Part shown: positions 7,796 through 14,573 of the stretch, in pieces | How positions within the stretch are numbered: position 1 is the stretch's first letter | Layout: each line of letters starts with the position of its first letter | Source: Rikenellaceae bacterium | GTDB taxonomy: Bacteria; Bacteroidota; Bacteroidia; Bacteroidales; UBA932 | DNA length: 21,461 nt | Assembly (NCBI GenBank): GCA_900769905.1 | Contig: CAAGIL010000114.1 | Coordinates: 1-21,461, forward strand | Direction of reading: 5' to 3' | Translations under genes and position numbers: made by a program | Notes under the pieces: model-generated | What the model was told of the DNA's origin: nothing | Databases searched by the model: none | What the model saw: the letters and a program-made list of their open reading frames with translations, nothing else

Positions 7796-9595
7796 CTATG
7801 CGTTGTCCATCAATTTCCGGTATCGTTCCAGCTTTTGTGCATCGGCGGCTTTTCCCGAGTCTCCGCGGCAGATGTCGCACTGTCCGCAATCGCAGCTGTC
7901 CTCCTGACCGAAGTAGCGCAGCAGGTGGCGCGAACGGCATTCGTCAGTCTCGGAGGCGTATTCCACAATTGCATTGGAGCGTTGTATATAATTGTCTCTC
8001 AGGAATTTGTATTTCTCGAGCTGGAGGTCGAGGTTGCCCGGCATCAGACGCGCGTGGTGGAGCATTATGACGCTGTCGTGGGAGGCCGGGATGTACTTTA
8101 TCAGGTGGAGCACGGAAAGGGCGTACAGCAGCTCACGCAGGGCGGGAAGCTTCACCCCGCACTTCGCGGCGAGGTACTGCTCATCCACGGCTACGGTGTA
8201 CGAGAATATACCCGGATAGCGGCGCATCAGCTGCTCGAGCAGCTGCTCCAGGCGCGGATCGCTGAACTTGTAGTCGTATAGCAGCTTGCGGTCGATGATG
8301 ATTTTCACGCGCGTGGCGATGTCCACGTCTTCGCTGTAGCTGAGGTGCTCCGACATTTCAAGGTACTTCAGGGCATAGAAGACCTCGCTTTGCTTGAGCG
8401 CATAGTGCTTTGAGAATGCTTCCACGTCGAACTTCAGCTGGAGCCCGGCTCCCTGCTCATAGGCTATCCCGTTGAATATGTGGATCTTCTGATATATGTC
8501 CTCGATGTACGAAGGGTCCGGGAACGACAGACGCTGGAGTTGTTTGATGCGGCTTATGTCGGAAGCGTTCCAAACCAGCACGGCCCATGAGCGCAGTCCG
8601 TCCCTGCCGGCGCGACCCGCTTCCTGGAAGTAGGATTCGGGACTGTCGGGGAGGCTCAGGTGCACCACGAAGCGCACGTCGGGCTTGTCAATGCCCATGC
8701 CGAAGGCGTTGGTACATACCATCACCCTGATTTCGCCCCGTTTCCACGCCTCCTGACGTTCGCCGCGCATTGCGGAGCTCAGGCCTGCGTGGTAAAAGGA
8801 TGCGCTTATGTCATTGGCTGTAAGGAAATTGGCAATTTCCTCGCACTTCCGGCGGCTGCGCATATAGACTATGCCTGAACCTTGCACGGCCCTGCATACG
8901 GAGAGCAGCCGTCCGCTTTTGTCTTCGCACTTGCGGACTATGTAACTGAGGTTGGGACGCTCGAATCCGCTGCGCAGGAGCACGAACTTCTCCTTATTCC
9001 TCCGCCTTTCGTTTTCCGTCCCTTCTGGGACCAGTTTGTCGATTATGTCCTCCGCCACGCGCGGGGTTGCCGTTGCCGTGAGGGCGATGAGCGGAGCATC
9101 CACCAGCTTGCGTATGTCGGCAATGCGGAGGTAATCCGGCCGGAAATCGTAGCCCCACTGGGAGATGCAGTGGGCCTCATCCACGACCAGGTAATTGATG
9201 TTCAGGACTTCCAGATAGGAGCGGAAGAGTTGGGTGGAGAGGCGCTCGGGGGAGATGTACAGGAATTTGAAATCCCCGTAGGCGGCATTGTTCAAAGCAA
9301 GGTCTATTTCCCTGCGGGACATTCCGGCATACACCGCAAGGGCTTTGATGCCTCTTCGTCCCAGGTTCTCCACCTGGTCCTTCATCAGGGCCACAAGGGG
9401 AGTGATGACAAGGGCTATACCCTCCTTCATCAATGCGGGTACCTGGAAGCAGACGGATTTTCCGCCCCCGGTGGGGAGTATTGCGAGTACATCCCTGCCG
9501 TCCAGCGCTGCGGAAATGATTTCCTCCTGCATGGGACGGAAGGAATCGTATCCCCAGTATTGCTTCAAGGTCTCCTTCGCTGTCATATCTGCCAT
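7796..9595 (-). CDS. recQ: ATP-dependent DNA helicase RecQ
   Basis: 599-residue superfamily 2 helicase that unwinds DNA 3'-5' during recombinational repair. Walker A is LPTGGGKS (40-47), the DEAH box is at 139-142 within VVDEAHCISQWGYDFRPDY, and motif III is ALTATATP. Motifs V-VI include TNAFGMGIDKPDVRFVVH and YFQEAGRAGRDG. The zinc cluster C553, C570, C573, C576 has the same 16-2-2 spacing as E. coli RecQ but lies at the very C-terminus, after the winged-helix-like region (about 385-540). There is no HRDC domain. I recall this layout from Bacteroidetes RecQ proteins. The ATG at 9595 overlaps lysR by 13 bases. A second in-frame ATG at 9586 forms a classic ATGA overlap with the lysR stop and could be the true start (596 residues). 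Confidence 0.96.
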   Translation of the reverse strand: MADMTAKETLKQYWGYDSFRPMQEEIISAALDGRDVLAILPTGGGKSVCFQVPALMKEGIALVITPLVALMKDQVENLGRRGIKALAVYAGMSRREIDLALNNAAYGDFKFLYISPERLSTQLFRSYLEVLNINYLVVDEAHCISQWGYDFRPDYLRIADIRKLVDAPLIALTATATPRVAEDIIDKLVPEGTENERRRNKEKFVLLRSGFERPNLSYIVRKCEDKSGRLLSVCRAVQGSGIVYMRSRRKCEEIANFLTANDISASFYHAGLSSAMRGERQEAWKRGEIRVMVCTNAFGMGIDKPDVRFVVHLSLPDSPESYFQEAGRAGRDGLRSWAVLVWNASDISRIKQLQRLSFPDPSYIEDIYQKIHIFNGIAYEQGAGLQLKFDVEAFSKHYALKQSEVFYALKYLEMSEHLSYSEDVDIATRVKIIIDRKLLYDYKFSDPRLEQLLEQLMRRYPGIFSYTVAVDEQYLAAKCGVKLPALRELLYALSVLHLIKYIPASHDSVIMLHHARLMPGNLDLQLEKYKFLRDNYIQRSNAIVEYASETDECRSRHLLRYFGQEDSCDCGQCDICRGDSGKAADAQKLERYRKLMDNA

Positions 9596-10488
9596 CTGTT
9601 GTTGTGGGCGCTTACTTCACTGGATTCGCTGAGCATCCTCAGAAATACTTCGGCTGATTTCTTGCGGTAGGCTTTCTTCAGCAGATGTATGCAGCCCATC
9701 ATCCTGTTCTGCGGAATGTCCAGGGGAACTGCCTTCAGCAGAGGCCTGTGATAGAGGGTGGAGGCCGAGAGCAGAGAAATGCTCTGGCCTTCCTGCACTA
9801 TGTCGAGCAGCAGGGTGACATCATTGAGTTCCACTCTGACATTCAGGGGAGTGGCGTGAAGGTCAACGAGATGTTCCAGGGCGTTTCTGGCCTGGAGACC
9901 CTTTGCGGGCATTACCAGGCTCTGCCTTTCTATATCCTTGAGAGTCAGGGATTCCTTTCTGGCAAGAGGGTGGTCATTGCGCATTATGACCGAAAGCCTG
10001 TCGTCGAACAGTACGTGTGACTCTATTTCTTCAAATTCGTCAAGAGGCCTGAAGGCGAGGACGAAGTCCACCTCCCTTTTGCGCAGCATCTCCATAAGTT
10101 CGTTCATGGAACGGCTGTGGATGGTGAGCTTGACCCCGGGGTAGGCTGCCATAAAGTTGCGCAGGGTTTCCTTGAGTATGGGACAGAAGGAAAAGGTGGT
10201 GCCGATTACAAGCTCTCCTCCCAGCATGGTCTTCAAGTCGCTGATCTGGTTTTTGCAGTCACGGGCTGCAAGCAGGGTCTTTTCTGCAAGAGGCAGGAGC
10301 CTCGCCCCGCTTTCTGTGAGGCGGACCGAATGGGAGTCCCTTTGGAAAAGCTGGGTGCCGAGCTCGTCCTCCAAGGTTTTGATCTGCTGGGAGAGTGTGC
10401 TCTGGGTGACAAACAGCAGTCTCGCAGCCTCTGAAAAGTTCAGGGTCTGCGCCACCTTTACGAAATAATTCAATTGCCTCAGCTCCAT
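9583..10488 (-). CDS. LysR-family transcriptional regulator
   Basis: 301-residue DNA-binding regulator. The N-terminal winged helix-turn-helix is typical (MELRQLNYFVKVAQTLNFSE, then AARLLFVTQSTLSQQIKTLE). The C-terminal periplasmic-binding-like effector domain contains ELVIGTTFSFCPILKETL and VKLTIHSRSMNELMEMLRKR. The effector is unknown. I placed the start at the ATG at 10488. The frame can be extended upstream with a TTG at 10539, but that lies before the predicted promoter and adds a non-family N-terminus. It is the first gene of a unit with recQ, which is an unusual partner. The three-gene lipoprotein/hydrolase operon ends only 60 bases upstream on the same strand, so that operon is a candidate target. 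LysR regulators more often control divergent neighbours, and there is none here. Confidence 0.94.
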   Translation of the reverse strand: MELRQLNYFVKVAQTLNFSEAARLLFVTQSTLSQQIKTLEDELGTQLFQRDSHSVRLTESGARLLPLAEKTLLAARDCKNQISDLKTMLGGELVIGTTFSFCPILKETLRNFMAAYPGVKLTIHSRSMNELMEMLRKREVDFVLAFRPLDEFEEIESHVLFDDRLSVIMRNDHPLARKESLTLKDIERQSLVMPAKGLQARNALEHLVDLHATPLNVRVELNDVTLLLDIVQEGQSISLLSASTLYHRPLLKAVPLDIPQNRMMGCIHLLKKAYRKKSAEVFLRMLSESSEVSAHNNRWQI

Positions 10489-10508
10489 AGCAAATATAAT
10501 ATGGAGCA

Positions 10509-10540
10509 TAAAGATAGCAAAAAGCTCCGTTGGCGGCAAA
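10509..10540 (-). promoter_or_regulatory. Promoter of the lysR-recQ-hydrolase unit
   Basis: On the minus strand a TTTG (-33, 10540-10537) is followed after 20 bases by TATCTTTA (-7, 10516-10509), seven of eight positions being compatible with TAnnTTTG. The start codon at 10488 lies about 20 bases downstream, giving a very short leader. A small dyad, GGAGC (10503-10507) and GCTCC (10524-10528), brackets the -7 box and could be an autoregulatory site. Confidence 0.65.
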
Positions 10541-10548
10541 TAAAACTG

Positions 10549-12744
10549 CTAAAGCGGTTTGGATTCCAGGGTGGAGGTCTCCAGAATCTCATCGGCCTTG
10601 ACCACCTTATTGATGATGATACGGTCTTTTTCAGTCTTGCCGTCTCCGTCCTGTACTTTGTAAACGATGTCGTAAGTGCCTTCCCTGAGTTGGATGCCTA
10701 TTACCTCATCTTTTCTATAAGCTTTTGTATCGGAATAATATGGCTCCTTGCCGGGTGCATATTCTCCGCTCCTGTAAACCTTGAGATTGGTGAGATAATA
10801 ATTGTCGGACATAGCGGCAAAGCTGAGTCTGATATCGCCTGCCGGTATCCTGTTCATTGCAGGCATATCTCCTTCAAGTGTCAGATCTTCGTGCTCGTAG
10901 GTAGACCATCCCTTGAATACGGCATGCCCCTGACTCTCTGCAAGTGTCCCCTTGTAGGCGGCCTTGTATGTCGGGCTGACTGTGACTTTGAACTTCATAT
11001 TTCCGAAGTCGTTGTCTTTTGCACAGTACTTCCCGCTCTTAAGATGCCATACCCAGCTGAATTCTATCTTCTGGTCATTCCTGAATATGGCGGGTATGTC
11101 CCTGGTAGTGTATCCTCCTGTGTCGTTGTTTGTCCTGAAGAAATACCTTACTGCCGCAGTCTTGGAGTCGGTTGCAACCTGGACAGTCTGGTCCGGGAGC
11201 ACCTGTTTAGCGCTGCTGTTGTGATTATAGCCTACAGAAATGCTGCCCAGAACTGAATTCAGCCACGAAAGAGCGCCGCTGACTCCGTCCCGTTTTGCGA
11301 TTCCGAAGGTCAGTTTAGGCCCTATGCTGAACGAAGAGCCCTTGGTGTATGTCCAACTCCCTATGGTTGTTGATGGAACAGGATCAGTAAAGAAATTCGC
11401 ATCTCCCTGATCCAGTTCTTTGCCTTCCGGGCTAAGCATCTGGACCTCAAGCTTGAATTCTGATGGATACCAGGCGTTTATATGCACATTTTTGTACATT
11501 CGTTCCGCGTAAAGCTCTGCATTGTGACTGAGAATATGACCCTCCACCAGATAATAGTCTCCTGACACGGCATCGGTGCCGAAAACATGGATAGGGAAGA
11601 TCTTCAGATACAGGTCAAAAGCTCCGCTGGACTTGACCTCCGGCGAATAAACGGAAAGGGTTCCCATCCCTGTAGGAGTCATCTGGGCAATGATGTGTTC
11701 AGGGATACTGATGTCATAGGAAGCGTTGAACAACAAAGATTTGTCAGGGCTGACATCCCCTTGCGCATATTCGTCGACCTTTGCTTCCGACATGTCCAGA
11801 GAAAGGCTTGTCCTGGTGTTTTTGACAAGCTTGCATTCAAGATTGCTGAAGGCCTTGCGATAGATGGCCCTGTCGCTCCTGATTTCTACGTCAAGGGTGG
11901 TAATATTCTGTGGTATCAGGCAGGCACACACATCATTTATACTCCCTTTTGAGAGGACGATATTACTCCCGTCTGATACGATATTTACAATGTTGGAAGA
12001 AGAAGTCGCCCTGCACTGTCCTGTAGAGAGTTCGTAACGGAAATCGCCTACAATCGAAGCTCCTTCATTTGCCTGCAGGCAGATAGAGGTGACAACTTCA
12101 TCTTCCGACAAATAAGGAAGTTTTTCAACATTCAGCGAGAGTATGGATACCAGTCTCTCCCATTTGATAGGGTAGGTCTTTCCATCCTCAGGCTTAGTTA
12201 TTTTCTCTGTCTTACCGACCATCAGGTCGCAAGACGGGTCAAAGGAATTCGTGCCATTGCAGACAATTGGAACCTGTCTGTGGGAAAGCCTGAGCCTGAG
12301 TCCGTTAGTGTCGCACATCTGCTTGTCGATCAGGCAATTCGATGGATATGTTCCATAGAATACCCAATCGCCGTCAGGACTGTCGATAAGGTCTGATGGA
12401 ACCTCAAAACTTGCTTCCTGGCTGTCCCCTGCAAGTGTGGTCGGGGAAATGATAAAAAAGCCCAGGGAGGACTCATCCTGCTTGAGTGAGTCGTTAACCC
12501 ATAGTCCGTTCTTGCTTGCGAATACACTGATGCGGTCCCCGCCTGACCATTGTATGCTTTCTCCGTTCCACATTGTTTTTGATTGCAGGGGAGTGGCCAG
12601 GGCCTCAAGCTGGGGCTTCCCTGATTTCAGGAATATTTTCGTTTCCTTGTCTTTGTTGACAATACCGGGGTTCTGCGGGGTACAGGAAAGTGCTGCAGCC
12701 GCAAGGGCTGCAGCAATAAAGGGGATACATCCAGTTATACGCAT
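10549..12744 (-). CDS. Lipoprotein: fimbrillin-like N-terminus plus leukocidin/hemolysin-like C-terminal module
   Basis: 731-residue predicted lipoprotein (signal peptide, Cys21 in AALSC). Residues about 25-320 look like the fimbrillin/Mfa-type beta domain of Bacteroidetes surface proteins: WNGESIQWSGGDRISVFAS, then ASFEVP and WVFYGTYP. Residues about 375-715 match, in order, the C-terminal module of the next gene upstream: SGDYYLV (394-400), FFTDPVPSTTIGSWTYT (451-467), NDQ (556-558), VTVSPTYKAAYKG, GH (606-607), YLTNLKV and GDGK. The segment WYPSEFKLEVQM (425-436) resembles the rim strand WPSAFKVQLQL that I recall from S. aureus alpha-hemolysin. It is followed by a Gly/Ser-rich alternating stretch (463-510) in the stem position. 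I infer a surface-anchored relative of leukocidin-type pore formers. The start is 10 bases after the stop of the paralog, so the two are co-transcribed. It could instead be a non-toxic adhesin using the same fold. Confidence 0.8.
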   Translation of the reverse strand: MRITGCIPFIAAALAAAALSCTPQNPGIVNKDKETKIFLKSGKPQLEALATPLQSKTMWNGESIQWSGGDRISVFASKNGLWVNDSLKQDESSLGFFIISPTTLAGDSQEASFEVPSDLIDSPDGDWVFYGTYPSNCLIDKQMCDTNGLRLRLSHRQVPIVCNGTNSFDPSCDLMVGKTEKITKPEDGKTYPIKWERLVSILSLNVEKLPYLSEDEVVTSICLQANEGASIVGDFRYELSTGQCRATSSSNIVNIVSDGSNIVLSKGSINDVCACLIPQNITTLDVEIRSDRAIYRKAFSNLECKLVKNTRTSLSLDMSEAKVDEYAQGDVSPDKSLLFNASYDISIPEHIIAQMTPTGMGTLSVYSPEVKSSGAFDLYLKIFPIHVFGTDAVSGDYYLVEGHILSHNAELYAERMYKNVHINAWYPSEFKLEVQMLSPEGKELDQGDANFFTDPVPSTTIGSWTYTKGSSFSIGPKLTFGIAKRDGVSGALSWLNSVLGSISVGYNHNSSAKQVLPDQTVQVATDSKTAAVRYFFRTNNDTGGYTTRDIPAIFRNDQKIEFSWVWHLKSGKYCAKDNDFGNMKFKVTVSPTYKAAYKGTLAESQGHAVFKGWSTYEHEDLTLEGDMPAMNRIPAGDIRLSFAAMSDNYYLTNLKVYRSGEYAPGKEPYYSDTKAYRKDEVIGIQLREGTYDIVYKVQDGDGKTEKDRIIINKVVKADEILETSTLESKPL
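11209..11358 (-). other. Candidate pore-stem segment of the 731-aa lipoprotein
   Basis: This encodes residues about 463-512. The sequence alternates small/polar and hydrophobic residues (SWTYTKGSSFSIGPKLTFG, then SWLNSVLGSISVGY), with a turn-like KRDGVSG between the two arms. This is the pattern of a two-strand beta-hairpin that inserts in a membrane, and it lies at the same place relative to the FFxDPxPxTT motif as in the paralog. Confidence 0.45.
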
Positions 12745-12754
12745 AGCAGGCAGA

Positions 12755-14548
12755 TTACTCTGTTGTACTGATTACCGTGGTGTTATCAAGAGAATAAAGG
12801 CTGGTAGTCTCTCCGGTTTTCACGAATACGCTGTCCCTTTGGCGGCGCTCGATGAAATCGCCGTCTCCCGTCCTCACGTCAAATTGGACGGAGTACATTC
12901 CAACCGGAAGCTGGAAATTGACTGCAACATCCCTCCTGACTGCAGACTGGGCAGTCCTTATTTCCTTGCCCTTGCTGTCGAGGACTTTGATATTGTTGAG
13001 GTAATTCGAATTGGTGCTCGTGTATTCAAGCACACCTGCCTGCTTTCTGTCCGGAGGATTGATTTTGAAACTTACAGTCCTGTTATTTTCATCCAGAAGG
13101 TGTATACCGTGTTTGATATGGCCTTCTGCCCACCAGCTGGCGTGCCTGTACATATATCCGTATTGAGGATCCAGGTAGAATTTGAAAGTGAACGTTGTGG
13201 TGGTATCGTTATCTTTTGTGCCATTTACATGCCAGCACCAGCTGGAGTAGCAATGCTGGTCACTTCTTGCTATGAGAGGTACAGCTTTGTTTACGTCATC
13301 GTCTTTGGCAAAGTTCAGGCAGAGAAAATCGTAGTTTACACGGCTGTCGTGGGTCTTCTCTGAGATTTCCTGATCTGAGATGCTTATTGACCTGCTGTTG
13401 CTCCAGGTGAATGTTCCTCCTACGGTGAGGGAGCCCGATGGCTTGCCTCCCATTGCTCCTCCCTGTCCCGTCACATTCAGGGCCGTTGAGAACCCGGTAG
13501 TGTAGCTGGTAGATCCTACGGTTGTTTGTGGCTCCGGATCCTGGAAGAAATCAACGCTGTAGTCGCTCCCGGCCACAAGCTCTGCCGTCCAATGTATGTC
13601 CTCGCCGTAGAAGGCAAAAGCATAGGTAGGAACGGCACCGTGTTTTTTCTTGTATTTACCGAAGAGATCGTAATTCTTGGAGTTTACGTGCGCGGTCACG
13701 AAGTAATAGTCCCCGGAATCAGATCCATTCAGCTCGTAGGCATAGAGCGGAGTGATTGTGAATGCAACATCAACCGTGGAATGGCGGCTCACCTTGTCAG
13801 CCTTCGAGCTGGCAATCTTGCACAGTTTGAAATCGTCTGCTCCGACATTGAAGGTTTTTTCATATATCTGGGAAAATTTCCTGTTACGGAGGTATCCTGA
13901 GAGATTGCCGTCAAATTTTTCGTACTCGGATTCTTCTTCTCCTACATCTTCAGGCTGGGTATTATCGTTGAGCCAGTTTACGAATGAATCCAGTTTTGTG
14001 CCCAGATATTCGACTTCTTCATCAAAATCGACAACTTCCATATCTTCGTCGTTCCAGTCCTCGTTTGAAGAAGTAGCTTCTTCGTCCTCTACTATATCCG
14101 CATTTGAGAGGTATCCGTCCAGAACGAAGGGATCCTGAAGGCAGTAGCACATTGAGTATTGCCTTGCCAGGAGGATCAGGCCGTCCGATTCGTCGGGATC
14201 TATGAGGTATTCCGGAGCATCAGCAGCATCCCAGAACTCTCTGTGAATGGCATAGTCCGGATTGACCTCCACGATAATTTTGCCGTTACTCCATGCATTC
14301 AGAACCAGTGACTTGTTTGCCTGCAATTCGGAAGAAAGGAGTATGATAATATCAGCCTGGGACGGATCGGAAGTTATATTTTGGATACGCTGGCGGAAAG
14401 CCTCGTCAATATATGACGGAAGCGGGCTTGCAAAACATACAGCTCCTTTTACCAACTCCTTCTCATCCGGCTTGTCGAATATTGGAGACTTGTCGCAGGA
14501 TGCGGCAATTGCAAGGAACGCCATAAAGGCCAGCAGTTTCTTGAACAT
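12755..14548 (-). CDS. Lipoprotein with leukocidin/hemolysin-like C-terminal module and unknown N-terminal domain
   Basis: 597-residue predicted lipoprotein (FLAIAASC, Cys18). Residues 30-140 form an unrecognised alpha/beta-looking domain (ADIIILLSSELQANKS, GKIIVEVNPDY). An acidic low-complexity linker follows at about 152-212 (EDEEATSSNEDWNDEDMEV). Residues about 258-585 align collinearly with the downstream paralog: SGDYYFV (278-284), FFQDPEPQTTVGSTSYTTG (334-352), SDQ (429-431), YLDPQYGYMYRH, GH (476-477), YLNNIKV (516-522) and GDGD. Motifs SSWCWH and TFTFKFYLD parallel SWVWH and KFKVTVS in the paralog. The start is the ATG at 14548, 25 bases after the hydrolase stop. An upstream TTG (14581) would lengthen the signal peptide unnaturally. 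It is predicted to be the second part of a bi-component pore-former-like pair, but toxicity, target and partner binding are unproven. Confidence 0.8.
   Translation of the reverse strand: MFKKLLAFMAFLAIAASCDKSPIFDKPDEKELVKGAVCFASPLPSYIDEAFRQRIQNITSDPSQADIIILLSSELQANKSLVLNAWSNGKIIVEVNPDYAIHREFWDAADAPEYLIDPDESDGLILLARQYSMCYCLQDPFVLDGYLSNADIVEDEEATSSNEDWNDEDMEVVDFDEEVEYLGTKLDSFVNWLNDNTQPEDVGEEESEYEKFDGNLSGYLRNRKFSQIYEKTFNVGADDFKLCKIASSKADKVSRHSTVDVAFTITPLYAYELNGSDSGDYYFVTAHVNSKNYDLFGKYKKKHGAVPTYAFAFYGEDIHWTAELVAGSDYSVDFFQDPEPQTTVGSTSYTTGFSTALNVTGQGGAMGGKPSGSLTVGGTFTWSNSRSISISDQEISEKTHDSRVNYDFLCLNFAKDDDVNKAVPLIARSDQHCYSSWCWHVNGTKDNDTTTTFTFKFYLDPQYGYMYRHASWWAEGHIKHGIHLLDENNRTVSFKINPPDRKQAGVLEYTSTNSNYLNNIKVLDSKGKEIRTAQSAVRRDVAVNFQLPVGMYSVQFDVRTGDGDFIERRQRDSVFVKTGETTSLYSLDNTTVISTTE
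13373..13507 (-). other. Candidate pore-stem segment of the 597-aa lipoprotein
   Basis: This encodes residues about 348-392. One arm is SYTTGFSTALNVTG, the turn is the glycine-rich QGGAMGGKPSG, and the second arm is SLTVGGTFTWSNSRSISIS, with near-perfect alternation of Ser/Thr/Gly and hydrophobic residues. Leukocidin-family pre-stems have this composition, this length (about 40-45 residues) and this central position. Confidence 0.5.
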
Positions 14549-14573
14549 AATCGATAGTATATTGGTGGGTGTT

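Noticed and set aside
7003..8070. Long plus-strand open frame of 355 codons opposite the hydrolase and recQ genes
   Set aside because: It is antisense to two clear family genes, its product has no recognisable motifs, and it is a by-product of codon use on the other strand.
10489..10539. TTG start at 10539 for the LysR gene
   Set aside because: It lies upstream of the predicted -7 element, so it would not be in the transcript, and the family begins at MELRQLNYF.
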